DNA of 64,000 nucleotides from Sulfoacidibacillus thermotolerans (GTDB lineage: Bacteria > Bacillota > Bacilli > Alicyclobacillales > SLC66): assembly GCF_003144315.1 (NCBI RefSeq), contig NZ_MPDK01000013.1:1-64000 (forward strand), read 5' to 3'. The first letter of the stretch is position 1. Each line of letters starts with the position of its first letter. Shown in pieces: positions 54,239 through 63,810 of this stretch. The notes beneath the pieces are model-generated. The model made no database searches. It saw only the letters and a list, made by a program, of their open reading frames with translations, and was not told the DNA's origin. Position numbers and translations under genes: made by a program.

Positions 54239-56038
54239 CTATGCTTCTAAACAATCCTTTAAAACAACTCGTCCACCTTGTTGCAATAGAAACATTTTGT
54301 GATATAGCCCCTCTTTAGCCAACAGTTCTTGGTGTGTCCCACGCTCTATCACTTCTCCGTGGTGTAAGACCAAGATCAAATCAGCATCTTGAATCGTAGA
54401 TAACCGATGCGCAATTGCAATCGTCGTTCGTCCCTGACGCATGCGCATGAGCGTCTCTTGAATTGCTTCCTCCGTTTCCGTATCAACGCTTGCAGTAGCC
54501 TCGTCAAGAACAAGAATTTGCGGATTATGTGCCATCGTGCGCGCAAACGCGAGCAGTTGGCGCTGTCCTGCCGACAAGGTGGCGCCTCGTTCGCCTAGCG
54601 GTTCACTATACCCATGTGCAAGCTTCTGAATAAAGGCGTCCGCCTGAACAAATTGCGCAGCTGCCACCACCTCTTGATCTGTGATCTTCTCTGTTCCAAG
54701 GCGAATATTCGAACGAATGTCACCAACAAAAATAAACGCATCTTGCAAAACGAGCCCAACTTTTTTACGCAAATGTGCATTTGCAAATGTGCGTAAATCA
54801 ATCCCGTCGATTGTGATCCGACCGCGCTCGACAGAGTAAAATCGCAGCAACAAGTTTGCAATTGAACTTTTCCCACTCCCTGTATGCCCAACAAGTGCCA
54901 CCGTTTGTCCCGGTTTTGCAACAAAAGAGATGTTCTTTAAAACGTCTGTCTTCCCATCATACGAAAACGATACATCTTCAAAGCGAACTTCGCCACGTGT
55001 AATTTGCGGATCCCCCTCCCCTGCTTGTCGGGGAGCTAGATCATCTTCATCGAGCAGGTGAAACACACGATGAGAAGACACCATCGCCTGTTGAAATGAA
55101 TTTAGTCGAAGCATCATCTGATTGACAGGTTCAAAGAATTGTTCAAGATAACTCACAAACGCATACAAAACACCTAGATCAATGCGCTCCACCATCGATT
55201 GAAGGCCAAAAAATCCAAGAACGAGAATCAAGGTACATAAGTATAATCCGTCGATCAGCGGCCGCAAGAGGAGGCTATTGAATTTGATGTTGCGCAAACG
55301 TGCGCTGCGATACGCATAGTTGATCCTTGCAAACTCTGCACGCAGGCGATGTTCTTGACGCATTGCTTGAACGATATACATTCCCTGCAGGGATTCACTC
55401 AATTTCGCATTGAGCAAACTGAGGCGATGTCTTGCCAAATGAAAGATACGCGAACTAAAATGGCGGTATACTGCCATAATCGCGACAATGATCGGAGCGA
55501 GAGCCAAACAAAACAACGCGAGACGCACGTCTAAAATGAACATAGACACATAAATACCAAGAAGTAATACGATGTTTTGTACAAAAGTTGATAAAACACT
55601 GACATACATGTCCTTGATCGACTCTGTATCATTGGTAATTCGCGAAACAAGTAGCCCACTTGGCGTGCGGTCAAAAAAAGAAAGTCCAAGCATCTGCACT
55701 TTGCCAAAAACATCGACACGCAACTGTTGAATGATGAATAAGGCGACTTTCTGAAATATCAATAGCTGTGTAAAGTTAAAAAATGCTGCCATGAGTTGCA
55801 AAGAGAGATACGTAGTAGCAAGTAAAACCAACGGCCATATAGGAAAATTGTGCACAACCAGGTAATGGTCAATAAAAATCTTGATGAGGATAGGACCTAA
55901 AACGTTAGAACCTGTTGCCAATACCAATACGAAAAAAGCGAATGTCAAAGTTTTCACGTGCGGCTTGGTATAACTGAGCATCCGTAGCAACAAGGAGCCC
56001 GAAAGTGGCGCAACAGCTACGTCATCAACATCCATCAC
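54239..56038 (-). CDS. ABC exporter subunit, catalytic half (BmrD/YheH-like)
   Basis: 599 residues: a six-helix transmembrane domain (about 30-320) followed by an ATPase domain with Walker A VGHTGSGKSS, a variant signature LSAGQ, and Walker B LVLDEATASVDTETE with the catalytic glutamate. It pairs with the upstream subunit, whose Walker B glutamate is replaced, so together they form an asymmetric exporter like B. subtilis BmrCD. The substrate is probably a drug or lipid-like compound. GTG/ATG starts overlap the upstream stop codon, with AGGAGGG eight bases before the GTG. Confidence 0.9.
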   Translation of the reverse strand: MMDVDDVAVAPLSGSLLLRMLSYTKPHVKTLTFAFFVLVLATGSNVLGPILIKIFIDHYLVVHNFPIWPLVLLATTYLSLQLMAAFFNFTQLLIFQKVALFIIQQLRVDVFGKVQMLGLSFFDRTPSGLLVSRITNDTESIKDMYVSVLSTFVQNIVLLLGIYVSMFILDVRLALFCLALAPIIVAIMAVYRHFSSRIFHLARHRLSLLNAKLSESLQGMYIVQAMRQEHRLRAEFARINYAYRSARLRNIKFNSLLLRPLIDGLYLCTLILVLGFFGLQSMVERIDLGVLYAFVSYLEQFFEPVNQMMLRLNSFQQAMVSSHRVFHLLDEDDLAPRQAGEGDPQITRGEVRFEDVSFSYDGKTDVLKNISFVAKPGQTVALVGHTGSGKSSIANLLLRFYSVERGRITIDGIDLRTFANAHLRKKVGLVLQDAFIFVGDIRSNIRLGTEKITDQEVVAAAQFVQADAFIQKLAHGYSEPLGERGATLSAGQRQLLAFARTMAHNPQILVLDEATASVDTETEEAIQETLMRMRQGRTTIAIAHRLSTIQDADLILVLHHGEVIERGTHQELLAKEGLYHKMFLLQQGGRVVLKDCLEA

Positions 56039-57792
56039 GCGCGAATCCCTCCTTGTTCCACATATTCCTCTAACTGCTGACTGCGATACATAGAGGCGTA
56101 GAAGCCACCTTGTTGCATCAATTGCTCATGGTTTCCTACCCCCACAACACGCCCTTCTTCTAGAACGATGATGAGATCAGCATGTTCTACTGCACTTAAG
56201 CGATGTGCAGAAATGATCGTGGTGCGCCCTTGCCGCTTCTGTTTAAGTTCCGTTAAAATATGCGCTTCTGTGCGAGCATCTACGGCAGACAAAGAGTCAT
56301 CAAGAATCAGCACCTCCGCATCTAGCAGGAGCGCGCGCGCAATGGACAAACGCTGCTTTTGTCCACCTGAAAGTGTGACACCGCGTTCCCCAACCATCGT
56401 GTTATAACCGTCAGGAAAGCGCATGATGTCATCATGAATCGCTGCGATGCGCGCAGCCTCAGAAATCTCCGCCTGCGTAGCCTGTGGTTTTGCAAACGCA
56501 ATGTTTTCTGCAATTGTCGCAGAAAACAGAAAATGATCTTGAGGTACATAAGCGATCGCTTTGCGCAAAGAAACTTTTTGCACCGCGTAAATCGAATACC
56601 CCCCCATAGAGATATCCCCGTGTACCACGTCAAACTCACGCATAAACAATCGCAATAATGTCGTTTTCCCACTACCTGTTTTCCCTACGACACCGAGCGT
56701 AGAACCGCGCTGCAATTCAAAAAAAACACCTTGAAGACTAGGGGTAGACGCTTGGGGATATGTAAATTGCGAAATGCCAACTACAAGGTCACCTGTAAGT
56801 TCAACAGCTAAGGCGCCCCTGCGATCTGCTACGTCCTCTTTCATTGCGAGCAATGTCTGAATTCTTTCATAGGAGGCATGACCGCGTTCGACAATATTAA
56901 ATAGCCAGCCAAACGCGAGCATCGGCCAGATCAATTGACCAAGATACATTGTAAAAGTAGTTAAACTGCCGATCGAAAGCCGTCCATGCGCAACATCATA
57001 TCCTCCAACAACAAGGCTCAGAAAATAGGAAATTCCTACAATGAGTTGGATCGTTGGATCAAATAATGCGTCAATCTGTGCAACTGCAAAATTTTTAGCC
57101 ACTACATCGTTCGATAATGTTGTGAAGTTTGCAATCTCTACTTGTTCTTGCCCAAAAGCTTTGACTACCCGCATCCCTGAGATATTTTCTTGAACGCGAT
57201 CATTCAAATCTGAAAAAGCGGCTTGCGCTTTATCAAAGCGGCGATGCAAGATCTTCCCATACCGACTCGTCGCATAAGCCAAAATCGGCAACGGCAACAG
57301 CGCAACGAGTGTCAACTTCAAACTGATCACAGAGACCATGGTAATCATGACTACCGTACCTGTGACGAGTGAATCGACAAGGGTGAGAATTCCTTCCATC
57401 GCAGTTTGCTCAACCGCCTGAATATCATTGGTCGCATGCGCCATCAAATCTCCGACGCGTTTTGTTTGATAGAACTGAGGGGACATCCTCGTAAAATGAT
57501 CGAATAATTGCTCACGCAGCGTAGTCGAAAGCTCAATTGCTGCTCCAAACAACAACCACCGCCAGACATACCGTAAAAAATACGTTAAGAGCGCGACAAA
57601 AAGAATCCAACCTAACCACATTCTTAAGTTCCCATCTGTTAACTCCCTGTGTTGCAACGCATCGATAACCAGTCCCACCATTCGCGGTGGAATCAGATTG
57701 AGTAACGCAACTGTGATGAGTGTCAAAACGGCTGTTAGATAACGCCATTTTTTCCTCTTAAAATACCAGAGCAAATCAAGGAATATCCGCAA
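56035..57792 (-). CDS. ABC exporter subunit with degenerate ATP site (BmrC/YheI-like)
   Basis: About 585 residues with a six-helix domain and an ATPase domain: Walker A VGKTGSGKTT, canonical signature LSGGQ, and Walker B LILDDSLSAVDARTE, where the catalytic glutamate is aspartate. This is the usual partner of a subunit with a competent glutamate. The start is unclear: TTG 57792 has AAAGGAAG seven bases upstream and gives MRIFLDLLWYFKRKK, fitting the family; ATG 57813 and TTG 57828 have weaker sites. Overlaps the next gene by four bases. An ArsR-type regulator is encoded divergently. Confidence 0.9.
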   Translation of the reverse strand: MRIFLDLLWYFKRKKWRYLTAVLTLITVALLNLIPPRMVGLVIDALQHRELTDGNLRMWLGWILFVALLTYFLRYVWRWLLFGAAIELSTTLREQLFDHFTRMSPQFYQTKRVGDLMAHATNDIQAVEQTAMEGILTLVDSLVTGTVVMITMVSVISLKLTLVALLPLPILAYATSRYGKILHRRFDKAQAAFSDLNDRVQENISGMRVVKAFGQEQVEIANFTTLSNDVVAKNFAVAQIDALFDPTIQLIVGISYFLSLVVGGYDVAHGRLSIGSLTTFTMYLGQLIWPMLAFGWLFNIVERGHASYERIQTLLAMKEDVADRRGALAVELTGDLVVGISQFTYPQASTPSLQGVFFELQRGSTLGVVGKTGSGKTTLLRLFMREFDVVHGDISMGGYSIYAVQKVSLRKAIAYVPQDHFLFSATIAENIAFAKPQATQAEISEAARIAAIHDDIMRFPDGYNTMVGERGVTLSGGQKQRLSIARALLLDAEVLILDDSLSAVDARTEAHILTELKQKRQGRTTIISAHRLSAVEHADLIIVLEEGRVVGVGNHEQLMQQGGFYASMYRSQQLEEYVEQGGIRA

Positions 57793-57946
57793 ACGATCAT
57801 CTTCCTTTAACATGTAACATTGAATCAAGTGGGGGATTGGCAGTAAACATTCTGCATGAAGCGCGAGGATACGAAGAAGAACTGTATACGATGAAAACGA
57901 GCGTGCCCCCTTAAATTCCAGAATTTCGTGTGGGATATAGAGTAAA

Positions 57947-57974
57947 TATATACTTGATTATAACAACTATGCAA
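57947..57974 (-). promoter_or_regulatory. Putative promoter of the ABC exporter operon
   Basis: Minus strand: TTGCAT (57969-57974), 16-base spacer, TATATA (57947-57952), giving a leader of about 145 bases before the TTG start. AT-rich surroundings leave other -10 choices. Confidence 0.4.
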
Positions 57975-58055
57975 CCACTTTTAATCAATCATAGGAGAAA
58001 CTTCCCACCTTACATGCAAGACAAGGAGAACTGCATTCAGACACAAATTAGACAC

Positions 58056-58084
58056 TTGACAGAACCGAGCATGCGGAGCATTCT
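58056..58084 (+). promoter_or_regulatory. Putative promoter of the divergent arsR gene
   Basis: Consensus TTGACA (58056-58061) with a 17-base spacer and a weak -10 CATTCT (58079-58084), ending 34 bases before the ATG. Confidence 0.4.
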
Positions 58085-58118
58085 ATATGCGTAGACTTTG
58101 ATATGAGTGGGTGTTTAT

Positions 58119-58484
58119 ATGAACGACAGCGATTATGTTGCTTATGCGGCACTGTTTCGCCTTCTCTCCGACGTGAATCGCTTGCGTATACTGTACACTG
58201 TAAAAGAAGATGCACAATCTGTCTCACGCATTATGGAGTTGACAAATCTCCCGCAGACGTTGGTTTCTTATCATCTACGCGTCTTGCGCGAAAATGGGAT
58301 TGTGCAAGCGGAGCGCGATGGCCCTTTTATTTTGTATCGCATCGCAGCAGCCACACTTTGGCCTTGGATTACACAAACCAGCGCGTTCACGTCAGAAATA
58401 CAACAAGGCGAGTGTCGTCATCCACAAAAAAGAAGAAGGGGGAACCGAGGCTATGTATGGGATGAACTTTCAAGAGGGGAATAA
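58119..58484 (+). CDS. ArsR-family regulator, divergent from the ABC exporter
   Basis: About 121 residues. Winged helix: YAALFRLLSDVNRLRILYTV, ELTNLPQTLVSYHLRVLREN and ERDGPFILYRI. No cysteine pair for metal sensing is present. The C-terminal 30 residues are basic. The ATG at 58119 follows GTGGGTG. Its position opposite the exporter operon suggests that it controls it; the next gene, with a winged-helix-like C-terminus, overlaps by 32 bases, so both are co-expressed. Confidence 0.8.
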   Translation: MNDSDYVAYAALFRLLSDVNRLRILYTVKEDAQSVSRIMELTNLPQTLVSYHLRVLRENGIVQAERDGPFILYRIAAATLWPWITQTSAFTSEIQQGECRHPQKRRRGNRGYVWDELSRGE

Positions 58485-58800
58485 TGCTTATGGATTTCGC
58501 CAACAACGAGGTGGAAGAGAAAGAAAAGCATGTCGTAACATGAACCGCGAACACGTTGCCAGACTTTATTCAGATGTCAGACCACCAGCTGTTCAAGGCC
58601 TATTTGAAGATTGGCTAGCAAACGTGCAAGGAGAACTGCTCTCTTTGCTAAAAGCGCAACAAGGGAAGGTCGACTTAGCTCAAATTGCCGTACACCTCTC
58701 GATCAGCAAACAAAGTGCACGTGAACTGATTGCACGCCTATACGAACAAGAGCAAATCGAGATTGTGCAAGTTACATGGAAGGCAGACTCTTCGCAGTAA
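58453..58800 (+). CDS. Small protein with C-terminal winged-helix-like motif
   Basis: 115 residues from the ATG at 58453 (AGAAGGGGG ten bases upstream). The N-terminal 40 residues are low-complexity and rich in G, N, R and Q. The C-terminal part (VDLAQIAVHLSISKQSAREL, then IARLYEQEQIEIVQVTWK) looks like a helix-turn-helix with wing. Not recognised as a family. It overlaps the arsR gene in another frame, so it is probably a partner or a second regulator. Confidence 0.6.
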   Translation: MYGMNFQEGNNAYGFRQQRGGRERKACRNMNREHVARLYSDVRPPAVQGLFEDWLANVQGELLSLLKAQQGKVDLAQIAVHLSISKQSARELIARLYEQEQIEIVQVTWKADSSQ

Positions 58801-58807
58801 ATGGAAT

Positions 58808-58840
58808 TGCCGACCCTTTGCGATGAGGAAAGGGTCGGCA
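58808..58840. terminator. Bidirectional hairpin between convergent genes
   Basis: Perfect 12-bp stem TGCCGACCCTTT/AAAGGGTCGGCA with a 9-base loop, six bases from the stop codon of the alpha-glucosidase gene and eight from that of the small HTH gene. No long T-run follows on either strand. Confidence 0.6.
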
Positions 58841-58845
58841 GCACC

Positions 58846-60525
58846 TTAATGCAGACGATATACACGCGTCTCATAAGGGCGTAAGGAAAAGTGCCTTGGC
58901 TGTTCTAACGGATCGACATCGTAATTTGCAATCATCAGATCATAAGCACTGTAAGAAATCTCCTGAGGCAGTTCAAAAACTGGAGATCCATCATAAAAAT
59001 TATTCACAACCAACCATACTTCTCGATCCAATGTGCGTGTAAATGCATAGATTTGCGGATGATCTTCTAAGATCAACTCGTATTTCCCATAGACTACAAT
59101 TAAATGCTGTTTACGCAGTTGAATCAATTTTTGATAATAGTGAAAGACAGAGTTGGGATCACGCCGCGCTTTTTCTACGTTGATTTCTACGTAATTCGGG
59201 TTCACCTTAATCCATGGTGTACCTGTTGTAAATCCAGCATGAGGACTCGCATCCCACTGCATCGGAGTGCGTGCATTATCCCGCCCTTTCGCTTGGATAA
59301 TTTGCAACATCAAATCCGGATCAGCCCCACCTTGCACAACCCGATCCTCCCATAAATTGTGAATCTCCACGTCGCGGTAATCTTCAATGCGATCAAACTT
59401 GACATTTGTCATGCCAATTTCTTCGCCTTGATAAATATAGGGTGTCCCTTGTTGCATGTGCAAAAAAGTCGCTAACATTTTAGCAGATTGCACACGATAG
59501 GTTGAATCGTTGCCAAAACGAGAAACCGCCCGTGGTTGATCGTGATTGTTGAGATATAAACTGTTCCACCCTTTCCCATAAAGATCATTTTGCCAACGCG
59601 ACATAATCCTCTTTAAATCAGCTAACTTCCACGCGTCAAGCGACCACTTCCCTGCGGGTCCCGCCATTTCGACATGTTCAAATTGGAACACCATCGAAAG
59701 TTCTCGACGATCCTCCCCCACATACAGCAAAGCATCTTTTGTCGTTACACCACCGGTCTCACCCACGGTCATAATATCGTACTTGGACAGTACACGATCA
59801 TTCATTTCACGCAAATAATCGTGCACCTTGGGGCCATTTAAAAAATACTGTCCGCCCCAAGCGTAACGTTGATTCTCGGGATTAGGCGCATCCGGAAATC
59901 CTTCAACCTTTGAAATCGCATTAATTACGTCCATGCGAAAACCGTCAATGCCTTTCTCTAACCAAAAAGTCATCATCTCGTAGATTTCGTCCCGCACTCG
60001 AGGATTTTCCCAGTTCAAATCTGGTTGTTTTCGACTAAACAGATGCAGATAGTATTCGCCCGTGTGCTCATCATATTGCCAAGCTGAGCCACTAAAAAAA
60101 GAAAGCCAGTTGTTGGGTTCCCGCCCGTCTTTTCCAGGTCTCCAAATATAATAGTCACGATAAGGATTCTCTTTTGAAGACCGCGACTCAATAAACCACG
60201 GATGCTCATCCGATGTATGGTTTGCCACGAGATCCATCACGAGTTTCATTTTGCGGTTGTGAACTTCTTGAAGCAATTCATCAAAGTCTTCCATGGTTCC
60301 AAACTCTTTCATGATGTCACGATAGTTGCTGATATCGTAACCATTGTCATCATTTGGCGATTCATAAATGGGACTCAGCCAGATCACGTCAATTCCCAGT
60401 TCCTTGAGATAATCTAGACGAGCGATAATACCTCGCAGATCCCCAATGCCATCGCCATTGTTGTCCATAAAACTGCGCGGGTAAATCTGATAGACGACAG
60501 CTTCTTTCCACCAAATGCGTTCCAA
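58846..60525 (-). CDS. malL: GH13 alpha-glucosidase (oligo-1,6-glucosidase type)
   Basis: 559 residues without signal peptide, so cytosolic. The GH13 signatures are complete: DLVANHTSDEH, nucleophile aspartate in DGFRMDVIN, acid/base glutamate in TVGETGG and transition-state aspartate in LNNHDQPR. The pattern WWKEAVVYQIYPRSF, and DGIGDLRGI belong to the oligo-1,6-glucosidase/alpha-glucosidase subfamily, which splits isomaltose, maltose or trehalulose after uptake. The TTG at 60525 with GGGGG eight bases upstream is preferred over ATG 60546. Last gene of the sugar operon. Confidence 0.93.
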   Translation of the reverse strand: MERIWWKEAVVYQIYPRSFMDNNGDGIGDLRGIIARLDYLKELGIDVIWLSPIYESPNDDNGYDISNYRDIMKEFGTMEDFDELLQEVHNRKMKLVMDLVANHTSDEHPWFIESRSSKENPYRDYYIWRPGKDGREPNNWLSFFSGSAWQYDEHTGEYYLHLFSRKQPDLNWENPRVRDEIYEMMTFWLEKGIDGFRMDVINAISKVEGFPDAPNPENQRYAWGGQYFLNGPKVHDYLREMNDRVLSKYDIMTVGETGGVTTKDALLYVGEDRRELSMVFQFEHVEMAGPAGKWSLDAWKLADLKRIMSRWQNDLYGKGWNSLYLNNHDQPRAVSRFGNDSTYRVQSAKMLATFLHMQQGTPYIYQGEEIGMTNVKFDRIEDYRDVEIHNLWEDRVVQGGADPDLMLQIIQAKGRDNARTPMQWDASPHAGFTTGTPWIKVNPNYVEINVEKARRDPNSVFHYYQKLIQLRKQHLIVVYGKYELILEDHPQIYAFTRTLDREVWLVVNNFYDGSPVFELPQEISYSAYDLMIANYDVDPLEQPRHFSLRPYETRVYRLH

Positions 60526-60569
60526 AAATAGTACCCCCTTCTTCATCCATCAAGCAGTGCCGCGAAACC

Positions 60570-61400
60570 TTACCCTTTCACAGCCCCCGCTGTCAACCCC
60601 GAAACAATCCACTTGCGAAACACGATGACTAAAATCAAAATCGGAATCAGTGAGATCACCGAACCCGCAAAAATACTTCCGTACGGAACGTTAAACTCCC
60701 CACTAAACAGAGCAATTCCTACCGGAATTGTTCGCATTGCATCCTGCGAGTTAAACGTGAGTGCCATAAAAAATTCAGTCCATGCCGCGACAAAAGTAAA
60801 TACCGCAGCAGTAAATAATCCTGGAGTTGTTACGGGTAAAAAGATGCGCCAATAGGTTTGAAAAACACTAGCACCATCCATTTTCGCCGCTTCAAAGAGT
60901 GCTCCTGGAATTTCTAAAAAGTAATTGCGCAGAATCCAAATTGCAAATGGCATATTAAAGGCGGTATAAGGGATAATCAACGCTTGATAGGAGTTTAACC
61001 ACCCCAGTGAACGCAGCAACATGTACAACGGAGAAATCACGGCGATCTCAGGAAATACTGAGATTACAAGCAAGGCAATCATCAACGGCACTTTTCCCTT
61101 AATCGGCAGACGCGCAACGACAAATCCTGCCATGCTCGCAAAAAATAACACTAGAAGAGTCGAACTCACAGCGACAATGACGCTGTTTACAATGAACGTA
61201 GAAAAATGATAAACCGTAAAAGCTCGTACATAATGCACAAGTGTCCAGTGATGCGGAAACAAGGAAGGCGGATAGGCACTTATATCTGTGTTTGGTTTAA
61301 ATGAAGTCACAAACATCCAATAAAAAGGGAGTAAAATTACGAGCAAAAAAGCGATTAAGACAACATAACCCAACACAATTTGACGCTTGCTCCGAATCAT
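60570..61400 (-). CDS. ABC sugar transporter permease (MalG-like)
   Basis: 276 residues with six membrane segments and the MalG-type EAA loop LFEAAKMDGASVFQTYWRIF, where the ATPase docks. PFYWMFVTSFKPNTD after the first segment is typical of this subunit. ATG 61400 (AAGGGGGAAG upstream) overlaps the stop codon of the MalF-like gene (ATGA), so both are coupled. No ATPase is encoded in the operon; a shared MsmX-type ATPase from elsewhere is expected, as in many Firmicutes. Confidence 0.92.
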   Translation of the reverse strand: MIRSKRQIVLGYVVLIAFLLVILLPFYWMFVTSFKPNTDISAYPPSLFPHHWTLVHYVRAFTVYHFSTFIVNSVIVAVSSTLLVLFFASMAGFVVARLPIKGKVPLMIALLVISVFPEIAVISPLYMLLRSLGWLNSYQALIIPYTAFNMPFAIWILRNYFLEIPGALFEAAKMDGASVFQTYWRIFLPVTTPGLFTAAVFTFVAAWTEFFMALTFNSQDAMRTIPVGIALFSGEFNVPYGSIFAGSVISLIPILILVIVFRKWIVSGLTAGAVKG

Positions 61401-62335
61401 GCGTCTTCCCCCTTTACTAAAGAGCGAAATGCCGAAAGGAATACGAGACACACAAACAGCACAAGTAAAACGGTGCTTACAGCAATCGCCGAACCCCGCC
61501 CAAACTGGAGATTTTGAAACAAGATCTCATACCCGAGAATAGCGAGTGACTGCGTCGCATCGCCTGGTCCTCCACCCGTTAACACAAAAGGTAAATCAAA
61601 TACGCCAAACGCTTGTAAGATCCGAAATAAACCAGCAAGTGCAATACTCCCCCGCAAAAGGGGCAACGTGACTTTCCAAAAAGACTGCCAGCGATTCGCT
61701 CCATCCATATAAGCAGCCTCATAATATTCCTCAGGGATCATTTGCAACCCGCCAAGCAAAATAATTACAACAAACGGTGTTGTTTTCCAGATATCTGCCA
61801 CCATCATCGCAATAATTGCACTCGTCGACGTCCCAAGCCACGTCACAGGCGATTGAATAAGATGCATAGATTGCAACAGGTAATTTAAAATCCCGTACAC
61901 TCCATTGTAAATATAGTCCCACATTTGCGCTGAAATCACCGTAATGAGGGCCCACGGGATAAGCATTACAACGAGTGAAAGGTTTTTTAAGCGCTGCACG
62001 TTGTTCACTGCTAATGCAATGAGTAAACCTAAAACCAACTCAACAACAACTGTCACCACAGCATACATTACAGTGAATTCCACACTGTGCCAGTAAACGG
62101 AACTATGAATTAAAATATCGTAGTTTTTCCCTGCATTAAACTGCAGTTGAAAGCCATTTTCCGTTAACGTCACATGGTTGAAACTCATGTACATCGAGTA
62201 TAGAATTGGAAAAATTGTGATCGCGCCGATAATCAACAGGGCGGGGAACAACATGAGATACCCAGCGCGGCGATCTGACTTACCTAATTGCGAGCGCCGT
62301 TTCCCCCCTTGTTGTTCTTGCAAAATTGCATTCAT
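61397..62335 (-). CDS. ABC sugar transporter permease (MalF-like)
   Basis: 312 residues with six membrane segments (first LMLFPALLIIGAITIFPILY, then the periplasmic loop). The EAA loop is YYEAAYMDGANRWQSFWKVT. Together with the MalG-like subunit it forms the membrane channel for a sugar, probably an alpha-glucoside, given the GH13 enzyme. GGGAG stands four bases before the ATG. A 12-bp hairpin separates it from the binding-protein gene upstream. Confidence 0.92.
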   Translation of the reverse strand: MNAILQEQQGGKRRSQLGKSDRRAGYLMLFPALLIIGAITIFPILYSMYMSFNHVTLTENGFQLQFNAGKNYDILIHSSVYWHSVEFTVMYAVVTVVVELVLGLLIALAVNNVQRLKNLSLVVMLIPWALITVISAQMWDYIYNGVYGILNYLLQSMHLIQSPVTWLGTSTSAIIAMMVADIWKTTPFVVIILLGGLQMIPEEYYEAAYMDGANRWQSFWKVTLPLLRGSIALAGLFRILQAFGVFDLPFVLTGGGPGDATQSLAILGYEILFQNLQFGRGSAIAVSTVLLVLFVCLVFLSAFRSLVKGEDA

Positions 62336-62355
62336 CTCCCATTCTCCTCTACAGA

Positions 62356-62386
62356 CAGTGGGCGAAGGATGAATCTTCGCCCACTG
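62356..62386 (-). promoter_or_regulatory. Intercistronic hairpin between binding-protein and permease genes
   Basis: Perfect 12-bp stem CAGTGGGCGAAG/CTTCGCCCACTG with a 7-base loop in the 107-base gap. No T-run follows in the direction of transcription. Such stems often protect the upstream mRNA, so that binding protein is made in excess of permease. Confidence 0.6.
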
Positions 62387-62442
62387 CGCAAGGTTACAAG
62401 CCGAGATTACTCTACGAGCAGCAAATCAACCAGTCAAGTGAC

Positions 62443-63780
62443 TTATAGTCCGCCGCCAGAGCCCACTGCTTGCTGCATCTGTTGTTGCGCATTTTTCAAT
62501 GCTTTTTTCGGACTGATCGTACCTGATAGTGCTGCATTCACGTTGGTGTAAAGCGCTTGTGAAATTTGTGGATAGTTTGGTGTTTGATCGGGACGTGAAA
62601 TGAAGTGCATCTTATTGACAAGCTTAAAGACCGGACTCACGTTTTGCACTTCAGGACTCGATGCTACAGCCGCATTGGTTGGGAGTTCCGTAAACTGTAC
62701 AGCGAGAATCGTCTGAGCCTGCTTTCCTGTCATCCAGTTGATAAAAGCAAGATCTGCAGGCAAGTTTTTCGAGTGCGGATTCACATACAAGTCCCAACCA
62801 CCGATCGTACTATATCCGGCACCGCCATTGAAACTCGGCAACACTGTTACACCTACTTTGCCGACCACTTGGGAATCCGAGGGATTTTGTGAATTGGCCC
62901 AAGCGTATGTCCAATTTCGCAAAAACGCTGCCTTCCCTTGATCAAAGACATTCATTGACTCAGACTCTTGGAATGTGTCTTCCGCTGTCGGAGACACCCC
63001 ACTTGTGATGAGACTGCGCATAAAGTCGAGCGCTTTCAAAGCTTGCGGTGAATCAATGGTCGGTTGCCCTTGTGCATTGAGTACAGAGCCACCTGCATCG
63101 GCTAGATATTCTTGGAAATCGCAAGTCAATCCTTCATAGGATGCCCCTTGCCAGACAAACCCATATTGGACAAGCCCTTTCTTTTGCAACTCTTGTGCTT
63201 CTTGTTTCAACTGTGCCCACGTGGTCGGTACGGGTAAATGTGCTTTTTCCAGCAAATCTTTGCGATAATACAGAAACCCGGAATCCGCAAAAAATGGAGC
63301 GGCATACACGTTCCCTTTATAGGTTGCTCCTTGAACTAATCCTTTTGAAAACCGCGACCAGAACGAGGCCGGTAACACCGTATTTAATGGCAATGCAAGT
63401 TGCGCGTGAGCAAATTGCGCTGGCCAGATCACATCTCCCATATAAACATCAGGTGTCGAAGAGCCGCCGCCAATTGCTGTGGACAAACTTGCCCTGTTGG
63501 TGTCTGTGTTGTTGCTTTGACTTTGTAGCTGCACTTTAATTTTTGGATACTTCTTCTCAAATGCAGCAATCAACGCATTGCGCAATCCTGTGTGTGTGAT
63601 AGGTGGCGCAGCCCAAACAATCGTGCCACTGGCATTTGCGAAGTTAATGGTGTGAGTTTGCGAAGAGGATGTCGTTGTTGGGGTTGGCGTAGTCGCCTGA
63701 TTGGTTCCACATCCCGCAATCAATCCCCCTACACTCAGCATGGCAACTGCCATCGCAGCACTTTTTTGCAATTTCTTCAT
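62443..63780 (-). CDS. Sugar-binding lipoprotein of the ABC transporter
   Basis: 445 residues with lipobox GGLIAGCGT (cysteine near residue 24) and a Thr/Ser-rich linker. The mature part is a family 1 solute-binding protein: NALIAAFEKKYPKIKVQLQS, PDVYMGDVIWPAQFA and VGVTVLPSFNGGAGYSTIGG, then INWMTGKQAQ. The operon suggests maltose, trehalose, isomaltose or a related alpha-glucoside as ligand. It follows the LacI gene by 30 bases, so the regulator is probably in the same transcript or autoregulates. Confidence 0.92.
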   Translation of the reverse strand: MKKLQKSAAMAVAMLSVGGLIAGCGTNQATTPTPTTTSSSQTHTINFANASGTIVWAAPPITHTGLRNALIAAFEKKYPKIKVQLQSQSNNTDTNRASLSTAIGGGSSTPDVYMGDVIWPAQFAHAQLALPLNTVLPASFWSRFSKGLVQGATYKGNVYAAPFFADSGFLYYRKDLLEKAHLPVPTTWAQLKQEAQELQKKGLVQYGFVWQGASYEGLTCDFQEYLADAGGSVLNAQGQPTIDSPQALKALDFMRSLITSGVSPTAEDTFQESESMNVFDQGKAAFLRNWTYAWANSQNPSDSQVVGKVGVTVLPSFNGGAGYSTIGGWDLYVNPHSKNLPADLAFINWMTGKQAQTILAVQFTELPTNAAVASSPEVQNVSPVFKLVNKMHFISRPDQTPNYPQISQALYTNVNAALSGTISPKKALKNAQQQMQQAVGSGGGL

Positions 63781-63810
63781 CTCGAAATCCCCCTTTGATC
63801 ATGTCGTATC

